Origin: Portunus trituberculatus
Lineage: Eukaryota; Arthropoda; Malacostraca; Decapoda; Portunidae
NCBI RefSeq assembly: GCF_017591435.1
Contig: NC_059301.1
Coordinates: 32,713,486 to 32,777,485 of the forward strand
Direction: 5' to 3'
Length of the DNA: 64,000 nt
The position numbers and the translations under genes were made by a program. Positions 1 to 46,796 of this stretch are shown one piece after another. The notes below the pieces were generated by a model, which worked only from the letters and a program-made list of their open reading frames with translations, had not been told where the DNA came from and made no database searches. The number at the start of each line of letters is the position of its first letter. The stretch's first letter is position 1.

Positions 1-471
1 ACTGATGATGTCTTTACCTCATTTGCAAAATTGGTTCAGAAGCGGTGGACAGGGGAGCCTGTCGATGTCTATGCAAACAAAATTAGGAGATTGGCAGGGT
101 TGGCTCAATTTACAGGTGAAGGATTGGAGAATATTATTAAATTAACATTTGTGAATGGGTTTCCCGATCATGTGGGAGTTTCTTTGCAGCAATTACCCAA
201 TGTTCTGAAACTTGAGATGGGGGATTTAATTAGTCGAGCTAGAATCCTGACAGCCAAGCCGCAAGTAGAGTTATCTGCTGTGACCAGGGAGTTTAAGGAG
301 ACGGTAAGAGGGCCTAGACGGGTAAATACTGCCAATCAATTTTCAGGTAAATGTTTCCGTTGTTCAGGCCCACACATGATCAGAGATTGTAAAGAACAGG
401 TGAGGTGTTTTAGGTGTGGAAAACTTGGACATGTCGCTAGCAGGTGCCAAGAACATATTTCGGAAAACTAG
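1..471 (+). pseudogene. gag fragment with two zinc knuckles
   Basis: The frame is open from the window edge to a TAG at 469-471. The N-terminal part looks like a capsid-type helical region. The C-terminal part has two cysteine-histidine knuckles, CFRCSGPHMIRDC (with a shortened C-x2-C-x3-H-x4-C spacing) and CFRCGKLGHVASRC (canonical C-x2-C-x4-H-x4-C), the nucleic-acid-binding motif of retroelement nucleocapsids. The true start is outside the window. Confidence 0.75.
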
Positions 472-538
472 AAAGGAGTTATTTCTTGGCAGGTGCCAAG
501 AACATATTTTGGAAAACTAGAAAGGAGTGATTTCAGCG
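441..538 (+). repeat. 49-bp tandem duplication at the gag/protease boundary
   Basis: Bases 441-489 and 490-538 are near-identical copies beginning CAGGTGCCAAGAACATATTT. The unit length is not a multiple of three, so the copies are read in different frames. The first copy ends gag with a TAG and the second is read through as the start of the protease frame. Confidence 0.8.
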
Positions 539-1051
539 CCGGAAGTTGGTCTGTCATTGGAAAGGTGCGTTGTATAGGTTGTTTACCCATTGTTAATGTA
601 GTAATAGGTGGGGTAGTTGGGAGAGCATTAATAGATACTGGTTGTACTACAACTGTAGTTTGTTCGAAGCAGTAATGGTGAAGCTCGTGTTTGTGCTTTT
701 GATGGCCGGCTAGTAACGTGCCGAAGCCGAAGTGTGACTGGTCTTGAGTTGGTGTTTGAAGATAAAGTAGTTATTGTTTATAGGGCGCTGGTGTTAGATC
801 AGCTGGTTGTTGGTGTGGATGTGGTTGTCGGAGTTGATGTTATTGACCAGTTGGGCGGAGTTACCATTGGTCGGGGTACAATTAAATTTGGAGACTCCAA
901 AGTTCATGTCAAAGGTCAGCCAGCTGTGGCTGTAGTGCAAGGAGATGAGCAGCCTGCTAATAAAGTTGATGAGTCTTTTAACGGTGACAGTGTTCTGGAA
1001 ATAAATGACACTGATTTCATGCTAAGTTTGATGGGCAGCATTGGACGATAA
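490..1051 (+). pseudogene. Retroelement aspartic protease, broken
   Basis: The segment 493-675 contains ALIDTGCTTTVV, the active-site loop of retropepsin-type proteases. It ends at a TAA near 675, and the protein-like sequence resumes in another frame at 734-1051 (VVGVDVIDQLGG region). A frame break therefore sits just after the active-site strand. Family assignment rests on the DTG motif and its position between zinc knuckles and RT. Confidence 0.65.
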
Positions 1052-1095
1052 AATGGACATGGAAGTCTGAGCATCCTGTTCAACTCAAGAATAGA

Positions 1096-2291
1096 GTGTC
1101 GTGCTACGACAAAAATATGGCAAGCGAAAAGCAGTTGGAGTTTGAGAAGGAAGTAGATAGATGGATCGAGGAGGGAATATTGGTGCATTGGCAGGAGAAT
1201 GTTGATACAGGTATTATTGCTCTCATGGCAGTGGAACAACCTACAAAGAAGAAAGTGAAGCCAGTGCTCGATTTTCGTGAGTTGAATACTTTCGTTAAGT
1301 GTCACACAGGTGATGATGATGTCAGTATTTGCAGTGAGAAATTGAGGGAGTGGCGCCAAATTGGTAAGCGTGTATCTCTAGTGGACTTGAAATCGGCTTA
1401 TCTTCAATTGAAGATTGATAAAGAATTGTGGCCATACCAACTTGTTAATTATAAAGGTCAAACATTCTGTCTCACTAGATTGGGTTTGGGTTGGAATTCA
1501 GCTCCTCGTATAATGTCAAAAGTGTTAAAATATGTGCTGAGTTTGGATACTGTTATCGGGGCAGCAACTAGTTCGTACATAGATGACATTGCAGCCGATG
1601 AAAGTAGGGTGTCAGTGCAGGATGTGATCAAACATTTGAATAAATACGGGCTTGTTATGAAACCTTCAGAAGCAGTTGGAAAGGGATCTGCAGTGTTGGG
1701 ATTGAAGTTGTCGAAATCAGGAGACGAGTTGGTTTTTCGGAGAGGAAAAACATTGCCAGAGATTGGTGACACTCTTACCAGGCGGGAGCTGTTTTCAGTA
1801 TGTGGGATGCTTGTGGGGCATTACCCTGTTGCGGGATGGTTACGGGTTGCCTGTGGCTACATTAAGCGACAGGCAGAAGGATTTCACTGGGAGGATCTTG
1901 TTGGTGACCAGACTATGTGTATGATCAAGGAGGTTATGGATAGAGTTGCTAGGGAGGATCCCGTGAGGGGGAGCTGGTTGGTGCCTCGGAGTACTCATGG
2001 AGTAGTTTGGACGGATGCAAGTAAAATCACAATTGGAACAGTGTTGGAGATCGAGGGAAGAACAGTTGAGGATGCTGCCTGGTTGAGAAAGAATAATGAT
2101 TTTTAGAGTTGAAGGTTGATTCTGCTACTGTTGTGGCATGGTTAAAAAGTGTGATAAGTACAGAAAAGCGAGTGCACACGAAGGGAGCAGCAGAAATGCT
2201 CATTAAGCGCAGGTTGAGAAATCTGAGAGAGTTAATCGAAGAATTTGGGTTGAAGATTGAGGTATTGTTTGGTGCCATCAGATTGGAATAA
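1096..2291 (+). pseudogene. Retroelement reverse transcriptase and partial RNase H
   Basis: An open frame from 1096 to 2106 carries the RT blocks in order: VLDFRELN, SLVDLKSAYLQLKID (first catalytic aspartate), LGLGWNSAP, and YIDDI (catalytic aspartate pair). It ends with WTDASK, the usual RNase H opening, shortly before a TAG at 2104-2106. A further stretch in another frame (2109-2291) looks like RNase H C-terminal sequence. Integrase is absent. Members of this group are common in invertebrate genomes. Confidence 0.8.
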
Positions 2292-2442
2292 GGCTGATAT
2301 GTTAACTCGTGTGAAGAAGAGCTGATTACTTGAAATATTCTTCACTGTTTATCATGTAAGATTTCAGCAAAGCTACACATAATAGTGTGGTTAATTTCAT
2401 TAATGAATTTTAAAATATTGAGGAAAATAATGCAGGAAACCA

Positions 2443-2477
<35 letters not shown>

Positions 2478-2686
2478 ATATTAAAGATTGTGGCTAGAAT
2501 TTGTACATTCTAACTAAATTACATTATAATTTCCAATGGTGAAAATTATCAAGTATTTTGGAATGAAGTGAGTGAAGCAGTCAACTTTTTGTTATCAACT
2601 GATTAGTTTTGAGTTATAAAATTAGTCAGTTAGTTTTGAATTACTTGTATCTATTATTTATTTGTTTTTCATTGGACTGTCTTCAG
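2292..2686. other. AT-rich intron sequence before the first visible PSA exon
   Basis: No gene is seen. There is a pure T run of about 25 bases at 2449-2473. The pyrimidine-rich end runs into the CAG acceptor at 2684-2686. Confidence 0.6.
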
Positions 2687-37951
<35,265 letters not shown>

Positions 37952-37953
<2 letters not shown>

Positions 37954-37957
37954 TAAA
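37952..37957 (+). terminator. AATAAA overlapping the PSA stop codon
   Basis: The stop TAA is embedded in AATAAA. Cleavage from this signal would give a 3' UTR of only about 10-30 nt, so other signals further on are more likely (38516-38521 after the (AC)n, or 39007-39016). Confidence 0.3.
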
Positions 37958-38023
37958 AAGTACCCCACCACACCTGCCACTGTGTTTATCTCTAGATATC
38001 TGTCTCTGTCACAGTATACTCCA

Positions 38024-38240
<217 letters not shown>

Positions 38241-38421
38241 ACTCTGCTTTGAGCAGTCACTATTATCCTTGAGCAAGAGGATGGGATATACTCATACTGT
38301 GTGTTTGAAATGTGTGAGATTCTAGCCTTATTTGTAGATTGGTTTCCAAGAGCTCAAAGCTCTTTTCATGATGGTAACACCTAGCAGTCACAAACTCAAA
38401 ACATGATCAAGACCCTGGTGG

Positions 38422-38423
<2 letters not shown>

Positions 38424-38507
<84 letters not shown>
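38424..38507. repeat. (AC)n microsatellite
   Basis: About 84 bp of AC. Confidence 0.95.
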
Positions 38508-38508
<1 letters not shown>

Positions 38509-39061
38509 AGGCAATAATAAAAAGTGGCATGATGATTGTTTTCTAATTGATAATAACTTTAATTGTTCATTATTATATTTTTAAGAATGCATCTTAGGGG
38601 CCTTAAGCCAGCATTCAGTGTTCAATCAAACGTTCCAAGGAAAGGCCGTAAATGGATGCAGGATACCTCATAGAGTACAAGCTCACCAAGCTGGCTAATT
38701 ATACTTAAAGTATTCTTTAGTATCTCCAGAAATTGCTGTTGTTTATTATCACATGATTTAACATATTACTAGAGATAGTGATTACTAATTAAACTTGTGA
38801 CCATACAATTTCATAGTTTGTCTTGCTCTATAAAGTTAATATTATAGGCTTCCAAAGACTGCTCATGAGTACTTTGAATTTCTTAAGTATTGACTCTGCA
38901 TTGTGATATGCTTTACTAACTTTTTCATTTTATTTTATTTCAAGATTCATGTTGTGAATATTGAACATAAAAGTGTGCTGACCTGGGTATCACATTCTAA
39001 TTTTTGAATAAATAAAATAATTATAAAATTATCTCGGAATCATTACTAGAAACCATGTTTG

Positions 39062-39184
<123 letters not shown>

Positions 39185-39794
39185 GAAATAGTAGGTTACA
39201 TGACAGTATCATCCATTTGGAAGATTCTGTAAATTTATGATGTTGGAGGCTCAAAGTGCAAGTAACTATTTATCTTTATGGCCTGTGTATTCAGAAATGC
39301 TCTGCTCTCCCAATGACTATTTTCAGAAGCTACATAAATTCAAAGTTTCTAAAGAGCTTTTCTCATGTTGACAATTGTTAATCTGTTACTGAAACAATAG
39401 AAAAGAAGCTTGTAAAAACCCATGTAACTTCAAGTATATATAAGAAATTTATGGCCAGACTATAATAGGATGCTAGGCTGCTAGGATGAGGTCAAGGTAA
39501 GGGTACTACTGTCATTTTTCCTAAAACTACACTAAGCAACTTACTGCTACATTTATAAAGACGCTAGAAATAAGATAAATCAATAAAGAAATGTGGCATA
39601 AATATTATAGTGTTGCTGGGAAAAAAATATGTATTCTCATTAACTTTGTGTATTTGTAATTATATTTGGAAGATAGTTTTATTAGGTAAATGGGGAAAAC
39701 TGGCCAAGAGCAACAAAAACAATTAAACATAAACGCCGACTTAGATGCCAGTCCCCAAATAGAGCCAGGAGAGTTAGCCAAAAGAATGGGCAAT

Positions 39795-42689
39795 TTTTTT
39801 TTTTTTTTTTCTTTTCTTTTTTTTCCATGTAGGAGAGAAGGCCAGCCAAGGGCAACACAATGGTAAAGAAGAAAAAAAAGGCCCACTTGATGCTTGGTTC
39901 TCTAAAAGATAAGGAGGGTTATCCAAAATTAGAGAGTCTTGACACCTTTCTCTTAACCCCTTCGCGCCGGATGTTAAAAAAGCCCGCCTGTATGATATAC
40001 GGGTGGTAGTGCCGCGCGCCCGAGCGCGGGAAACTCGTGCAAGCTTGTCATACTTGTCTTTGTGTATTATGCTGCTATTTTTTAGTCACTATATCGCCTT
40101 CGAAGAGGAAAGTGGACGTTTCTCTCTTCGGAGAAAAAGAGAGAGAGAGAGATTAGAAAATTTGTTGTTTTTGTGTGTGTGTGTGTGTGTGTTTCACGAA
40201 TGTTACAAGGCGGGACACATGTAACTCATCTTTCGAGAGGGAGAGGGAGAGGGAGGGAAGGGAGATAGGAAGGGAGATAGGGAGGGAGGAAAGGGAGATG
40301 GGGAGAGAGAGAGAGAAAAATGGGAACAGTCTATGCCATTGGGTAATTTTGGACACAAGGCGGGACGCATGTAGCTTATCTTTAGTGATTGGTGGAGACA
40401 AGGATAGTGGGAGGAGCACTAGGATTTCAAAGACAACATACAGCGTGTGTAATTGGTATCCAACACACTATACGGGACAACTGAACTGAAGAAAGCTCAG
40501 AAAAGAAATATGACGCCTACATAGGCGTCACCGTATATGCTACTGGGGCTTCATGACGCCTACATAGGCGTCACCGTATTGAAGGGGTTAAAAGAGGTCA
40601 AGTTGTAGGTAGATGGAAATACAGAAGCAGGCAGGGAGTTCCAGAGTTTACCAGTGAAAGGTATGAATGATTGACAGTACTGTTTAATTCTTGCATTAGA
40701 GAGTTAGACAGAAAAGGGATGAGAGGAAGAAGAAAGCCTTGTGCAGTGAGACTGCAAGAGGAGGGGGAGGCATGCAGTTAGCAAGATCAGTTGAACAGTT
40801 AGCTTGAAAATAGCGATAAAAGATAGAAAGAGATCCAACATTTCGGTGGTGAGAAAGAGGCTGAAGAAAGACTGTCAGTGGATGGGAGTTGATGAGACAG
40901 AAAACTTTTGATTTCACCCTATCTAATAAAACTGTGTGAGTGGAACCCCCCCAAACATGCGAAAAGTACTCCAAACAAGGACGGATAAGGCCCTTATACA
41001 GAGTAAGCAGTTAAGAGGGTCGAGAAAAATTGCCAGAGATGCCACAAAACACACAACTTCATAGAAGCTGTTTTAGCAAGAGATGAGATGTGAAGTTTCC
41101 AGTTAAGATATTAGTAAAAGACAGACTGAGGATATTCAGTGTGGAAGAGAGAGACAGTTGAGTGTCTCTGGAGAAGAGGGGATAGTTGTTTGGAAGGTTA
41201 TGTCAAGTTGATAAGGGAACTGAGTTTTTGAGACATTGAAAACTAGATTTTCTTTGCCCCAATCGGAAATCTTAGAAAGATCAGAAGTCTGGCGTTCTGT
41301 AGCATTCCTGCGTGATCTGTTGACTTTCCAAAGGGTTGGACATCTCTGAAAGGACATGGAAAGATATAGGGTGATATCGTCAGCGTAAGAGTGGATAGGG
41401 AAAGAAGTTTCGTTAAGATCATTAATGAACAATAGAAAGAGAGTAGGTGACAGGACAGAACCCTTAGGAACACCACTATAAATAGATTTAGGAGAAGAAC
41501 AATGGCTGTCTATCACAGCAGCAATAGACGGTTGGAAAGAAAATTTGAGATAAAGTTGCAGAGAGAAGGATAGACACCATAGGAGGGCAGTTTGGAAATT
41601 GAAGCTTTATGCCATACTCCATCAAAAGTTTTTGATACGTCTGATGCGACAGCAAGAGTTTTACCGAAATCTCTAAAAGAGGATGACCAAGACTCGGTAA
41701 AGAAAGCCAGAAGAACACCAGTAGAGCGATCTTGACAGAAGCCATACTGGCGAACGATCAGATAGATGATTGTGAAGTGACAGACGTTTAAGAATTTTCC
41801 TATTCATGATAGATTCAAAAACTTTACACAAGCAAGAGATTAAAGCTTTAGGACAGTAGTTAGATGGATTAGAACAGTCACCCTTTTTAGGAACAAGCTG
41901 ATGTAGGCAAACTTCCAACAAGAAGGAAAGGTAGAAGTCGATAGTCATAGTTGAGAGAGTTTAGCTAGGCAAGGTGCAAGCACAGAAGTACAGTTTTTGA
42001 GAACAATAGGAGGGACCCCATCAGGTCTATAAGCCTTCTGAGGGTTTAGGCCAGCGAGGGCATGGAAAACATCATTATGAAGAATTTTGATTGTAGACAT
42101 GAAATAGTCAGAGGGAGGAGGAGAGGGAGGGACTAGTCCAGAACCATCCAAGATGGAGTTGTTAGCAAAGGTTTGAGAAGAGTTCAGCTTTAGAGACAGA
42201 AGAGATGGCAGTGGTGCCATCAGGATGAAATAAAGGAGAGAAAGATAAATAAGTAAAATTATTGGAGATGTTTTAGGCAAGATGCCAGAAGTGTTGAGGG
42301 GAGTTTGAGTTAGAAAGATTTTGATATTTTCTATTTATGAAGAAGTGTTTGGCAAGTTGGAAAATTGACTTGGCATGATTCCGGGCAGAAATATAAAGTG
42401 CATGAGATTCAGGAGATGGAAGGCTCAAGTACCTTTTGTGGGCAACCTCTCTATCATGTATAGCACGAGAACAGGCTGTGTTAAACCAAGGTTTAAAAGG
42501 TTAAAGTTGAGAAAAAAGAATGAGGAATGTACGCCTCTATGCCAGACACTATCACCTCTGTTATTCATTTAGCACAGAGATGGGTCTTTGACATGGAAAC
42601 AGTAATCGTTCCAGAGAAAATCAGCATAATACCTCCTCAGGTCCCTCCAGCTGGCAGAAGCAAAACTCCAGAGGCACCTTCGCTTGGGG
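39795..42689 (-). mobile_element. LINE J1: poly(A)-tailed non-LTR element, minus strand
   Basis: The tail is a T-rich run (39796-39830) on the + strand, so a poly(A) end on the minus strand. Coding pieces: linker and RT start (42280-41945: KAYRPDGVPPIVLKNC), 41948-41673 (VFESIMNRKI), RT core (41516-41136: SGVPKGSVLSPTLFLLFIND, YADDITLY), and C-terminal part (40974-40696: SHVWGGSTHTVLLDRVKSK). The frames are broken. The family is Jockey/CR1-like and shared with J2 and J3. A piggyBac-like MITE interrupts the 3' part. Confidence 0.8.
39957..40587. mobile_element. piggyBac-like MITE, 631 bp
   Basis: TTAA flanks both ends (39953-39956, 40588-40591) and the ends are CCCCTTC and GAAGGGG. A perfect 18-bp palindrome GACGCCTACATAGGCGTC occurs twice near the right end (40512-40529 and 40555-40572). 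A direct repeat ACAAGGCGGGACRCATGTA occurs near 40205 and 40354. TTAA plus CCC(C)TT ends point to piggyBac. No transposase. Confidence 0.8.
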
Positions 42690-43062
42690 CAGTGGTTCTC
42701 AAACTTTTTCATGAGCGACCCTATTTGGAACATTTCATTCCTTCACGACCCAGAGTAAAGTAAAGAGAAAGAAAATGTACAATGGTATATAGTTATATAC
42801 ACGAGCCTGCATGGGCCCACTGCCAGTCCAACATACGCGTTTGATACAGGAGTCATTCCTGTCAGAGACACCATTACGTGGGGCCCAGGAGGAGGGAGAT
42901 GGGAGGAAGATGAACATACATACATAAAAGTAATTTGTGGTTAAAGAAGAATAATTCAATTAAGTAACTGACATACACTGAAACACTGAAAGCATGATAA
43001 TGTTCCTGTGTCCCTGCGACCCATCAAAATTGATCTTGCGACCCATAGTTTGAAAACCACTG
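42690..43062. mobile_element. hAT MITE, 373 bp
   Basis: The left end CAGTGGTTCTCAAACTTTTT and the right end (reversed) CAGTGGTTTTCAAACTATGG, with GCGACC / GGGTCGC just inside. Flanking 8-mers GCTTGGGG and GCTTAGGG match at 7 of 8 positions. This is the common animal hAT end sequence with an 8-bp duplication. Confidence 0.85.
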
Positions 43063-43070
43063 GCTTAGGG

Positions 43071-43600
43071 GAATCCTGGGGAGGGATTGGAGAAATAGGA
43101 CAAGATACAGAAATCTTGAAACCTCCCTCTTAAATGAGTTCAGGTCATAGATAGGTGGAAATACAGAAGCAGGTAAGGAGTTCCAAAGTTTACCAGAGAA
43201 AGGATGAATGATTGAGAATGCTGGTTAATAACTCTTGCATTGGAGAAATTAACAGAATAGGTGTGAGAGAAAGGAAAAAATCTTGTAGAGCAAGACTGAG
43301 AGAGGAGAGGATGCATGTAGTTATTAATATCAAAAGAGTAGTTGGTTTGAAAATAGCAGTTGAAGCTAGCAAAAGATGCAACATTCTGAAGGTGAGAAAG
43401 AAGTTGAAGACAGTCAATCATAGGAGAGGATAAGACAAAAAGCTTTTGATTCCATCTTATCTAGCAAACCACTATGAGTGGTATGCGAAGAACACTTCAT
43501 ATATAGACAGATAAGGCCCTCGTACAAAGTTAGAAGCTGCAATGGGGCAGGATGAGAGAAACTGACAGAGACACCTAAAAAAGCCAGCAGATCTCACCCC
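43071..43600 (-). mobile_element. LINE J2: C-terminal fragment
   Basis: Minus-strand frames (43421-43140) match the C-terminal part of J1 and J3 (LLSHLQNVASFASFNCYFQT). The + strand text GGTGGAAATACAGAAGCAGG is shared with J1 and J3. It is truncated on both sides. Confidence 0.7.
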
Positions 43601-44024
43601 TGGTCCTGACATGGCTTAAGTTAGGGAAATATATGATATTTGAAAGAATGTAAGCTGAAAATGTATAATTTACTAAACGAAAAAAATAATAATAATGAAG
43701 TAAAATGTTTAAGTCCTCGAGAGTTCACCCGCTATGTCCTTTCCGGGTAGATCCACCGAATTCTGTTTTGGCAAGACACTCACCTTAATCCTGTCTTAGC
43801 TGTCAAATTAGGCTGGTCTTACTATAGAATATTTTGAGAGAACGAAAGATACAGCACAGAAATGTTTTAGAATATGGTTCTATGCCGGGTCCAATAACTT
43901 GCTGACCAGATGAGAAAGATACAGGTGTAATGTAACTCGTGGAAACACTGATACAAGATAAGGGAGGGATGGGTGGGGTTGATGCTGGGTGTCAAGGAGG
44001 GAGGAGTGAGGGATGCCGGAGCAA
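43601..44024. other. Region upstream of the GILT-like promoter
   Basis: No element or gene was recognised; a G-rich GGGAGGGATGGGTGGGG stretch lies at about 43960-43980. Confidence 0.5.
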
Positions 44025-44060
44025 TATAAAAGAAACGGCATGAGGCATGAGATATCATTT
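44025..44060 (+). promoter_or_regulatory. GILT: TATA box and initiator of the GILT-like gene
   Basis: TATAAAAG at 44025-44032 is followed 32 bp later by TCATTT (44055-44060), matching the arthropod initiator TCA(G/T)T(T/C). Transcription would start at about 44057, leaving a 5' UTR of about 21 nt before the ATG at 44078. Confidence 0.65.
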
Positions 44061-44077
44061 CTGGCATCCCGTTCACC

Positions 44078-44113
44078 ATGCGGCCCGTGCTCCTTCTACT
44101 CGGCCTCGTTGCG
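44078..44113 (+). CDS. GILT: GILT-like protein, exon 1 (signal peptide)
   Basis: The ATG sits in TTCACCATGC, a good start context. Twelve codons, MRPVLLLLGLVA, end in phase 0 at a donor GTAAAT (44114). With exon 2 this gives a typical signal peptide: a positive residue, a leucine-rich core, and probable cleavage after AVSA (residue 16). The short distance to the TATA/initiator and the exact fit to exon 2 support it. Confidence 0.75.
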
Positions 44114-44259
44114 GTAAATACCTACATTTTTGTTCCCAGCAGATCTAGTCATCATGTTTACAATGGTATTATTGGGAAACCTGTTATAAGAAATGCTTGA
44201 GTAAAAAATGGCAAACTATTTTGACAACATACACAGAAAAGCGTTAATTCTCAAGTAGG

Positions 44260-44295
<36 letters not shown>

Positions 44296-46116
44296 ATAAG
44301 TTTTGTGTTGTCATCACTCAGGCTTATACTTGCCATGAGTTTTCTAAATAGGTCTTTTTCTAACAAGGGACAATCAAATTTCTCAGTGAGCTAAAAACAT
44401 CAATTTCCAAACCACTTTCTGAAACATTTCTGCGTCTCATTTCAGCTTCCATTAAACATACAAGTGAATGTTTTCAAGGGTGTTTTAAGTATAAGCTAGT
44501 AATGTTTTAACACGTCACCGTCAGTAAAGAAAATACCCATGAAAGCCTGATTTTAAGTGAATCTTGAAAATAAAAGAAAAGCCTGATAAGAGTCAAGAGT
44601 CTGTATTTTGAAACGTTGGGGCGTTTTGTCTTGGCAGCTTATAACAAAATATAGAGGAACTTCCTAAAATTGTCAAGGGAATTTTATGATTTTTAACAAT
44701 AACTTAAGGATCCTGCACCATAAGTGAAAAAAGAAAATCGTCAGAACACGTCTGTTTATCATCACAAGTCTCAGTTGAAAGCAGACTATGAGAGTGAGCA
44801 AAACATAAGAATAGGGGGTTCCTAAAATACGGATTTTTATTGTAAACCCTTTGGGAACGGCCATGAGTGTTATCGGCATGGACACAGCATCGGATGTTGT
44901 GAATGGCGGCTTAGTGCATATGAGCCGTGCTGTCGTTGCGGGGTTTAGGTTATCGTTCACAAGGCCTGGGTTTTCATTCCTATCGATTTATTGTGTGCAC
45001 CCTGCCACACACACGTTAATCTATGTTTCACCTCTATGAAAATCGTGAAAAGCGTGGCATAAATTATAAAGTAGCTACTCAATTCCTTAAGGAAGAATCA
45101 CAACATTTGTGTAATTTTTTTTTTTTCTCTCTCTCTCTCTGACGTGTGTTGAAACGAGTAGTAGCATGGCGTAAGTCGAGGTCTTATTCAGATAACCACT
45201 TAACAATTCCAGGCGGATGAAAGCGGTCACACGCATGCTTACCCAGGCCAGGCATCATTGAATCCAAAAGAATAGAAGGCAGTCTCAGCTACTTGGAGCA
45301 CAAAATAAGCTCGACGCGATGTTTCCAGAACCCACTGCAAGGTGGCACTTCATGACGAAAGCTTTGATGGAACACAACAGAATAGTTTAGTACAGATTTG
45401 CCTGGTAATGATGCGGGATGTCTAATTATCTATGATGCAGTCACTCTGTCGAGGTTGTACCGCACGGAATACCTTGGAATGGCCTCAAAATTGAAGGAAC
45501 CATGAGAAATATACGGACCAGCATTGTTTTCGGCAAAAAAGTGGCATTTAATCGAAAAGGCACAAGAGCCGTGACGTCACAAATTATCTTGATCTTGATT
45601 TTGATGTTACAGGCCAAAACATGTGAATATTTGAGTTATTTTTGACGTATTTGTACATCATGAATAATGTTTGATGATGAATGGACGAAGTATTAGTGAC
45701 ATGGGCATCTAAAATAGTGAAAGAAATGTTATATAATGTATATGCGAATACTGCGATGATAAATGTGGATATGGCACGTAGCCCCCGAGTTTATCACCCT
45801 TTGTGCCAACGGTTTGAGTCTGGCGTGACGTAGCGAGGTATCAGAGACTTTTCAGAGTACGATACAACAAGAGGGGGTGTGAGTTGCTGGGGACGAGGGA
45901 GTGTATGAGTGTCAGGAAGGCAGACCTGTTTGGCGGGATGGCGCGGAAACGAATCACCTAATAGTATCGCAGCCACACCTGCGCCGCTCATGCATCTAGA
46001 CGAGAGCAAGGCTGGAAACCGGATCGGGGAAACTCCACTACGCTACACCGGGGGAGAGAGTGAAAAAAAAAAAAAAGGTGGCGTTAATATTTGTCATGTG
46101 GCGCTTTTGAGTTTTG
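44114..46116. other. First part of the GILT intron
   Basis: It holds a short (AC)n (44261-44293), a T run with CT (about 45117-45140), and near 45586-45615 a LINE H-like 3' tail (ATCAAG repeats on the minus strand). No coding sequence was recognised. Confidence 0.5.
44261..44293. repeat. (AC)n microsatellite
   Basis: About 33 bp. Confidence 0.9.
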
Positions 46117-46117
46117 T

Positions 46118-46121
46118 TTTA

Positions 46122-46182
<61 letters not shown>

Positions 46183-46233
46183 CATTACTATTATTATTAT
46201 TATTATTGTTATTATTATTGTTATTATTATTAT
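46118..46233. repeat. (TTA)n microsatellite
   Basis: About 115 bp of ATT/TTA with a few changes, directly next to a perfect hairpin. Confidence 0.9.
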
Positions 46234-46270
46234 GTAAAAGATTGGAATGGAAAACATTCCAATCTTTTAC
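46234..46270. repeat. Perfect hairpin, 16-bp arms
   Basis: GTAAAAGATTGGAATG (46234-46249) and its exact reverse complement at 46255-46270, with a loop of GAAAA. Confidence 0.9.
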
Positions 46271-46608
46271 ATTGGTAAAACTGCCGCTTCCCCCTGGACA
46301 ATACTCGTACATGCATCAGGTCTGGAATACTCTTTCAAAACTTGCTGTTGTGTATGGCAACTAAACCTTTGTCCGCCAACAAACAATCCCGTCCAAAAAG
46401 TACAGCCTAATTTCAAACTGCAAAAAATTTCCCTCTGCACTTGTTCAGTACTGTCATTATTGAAGAAAAGCAGTTAGCATCCCTTATATTACTCAAGTAT
46501 CAGGTTCATAACTAATTATGCGTCACGACTCCTACACATGTACATGTACGTCCCTTTATCTAGACGCAAAGCATGGCATCAATCCCTAGTTCCGGAAAAC
46601 TCTGGATC

Positions 46609-46744
46609 TGAGTGGGAGTGTAGTGACGTCACGTTTTTGAAGGATTGGCCGGTCTCTGACCTTATCCATTACGCGGTGTCGTAGTGGATAAGGTCAGAGA
46701 CTGGCCAACCCTTTCAAAACGTGACGTCACTACACCCCCACTCA
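46609..46744. mobile_element. 136-bp foldback element with TGACGTCA in each arm
   Basis: The arms 46609-46673 and 46680-46744 are inverted repeats with few mismatches and a 6-bp loop. Each arm begins TGAGTGGG-GTGTAGTGACG and contains the palindrome GTGACGTCAC. It is probably a small foldback MITE; no clear target duplication was seen. Confidence 0.75.
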
Positions 46745-46796
46745 AATCGAGGTTATTTTGTGTTCCAGATAGTTGAGACTACTTTCTATTTTAAAA

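Larger units (their letters stand above)
1..2330 (+). mobile_element. Decayed LTR retrotransposon, gag-pro-RT-RNase H part (Ty3/mdg4-like)
   Basis: The order is gag with two CCHC zinc knuckles, an aspartic protease with a DTG site, a reverse transcriptase, and the start of RNase H. This is the gag-pro-pol layout of LTR retrotransposons. The left part is cut by the window edge. No integrase and no convincing LTR were seen to the right, so the copy is incomplete. The frames are interrupted by several stops and shifts. The RT core (LDFRELN, then a YIDDI catalytic box) is of Ty3-like type; exact lineage is not assigned. If the aminopeptidase gene extends to the left, this element lies in one of its introns. 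Confidence 0.8.
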
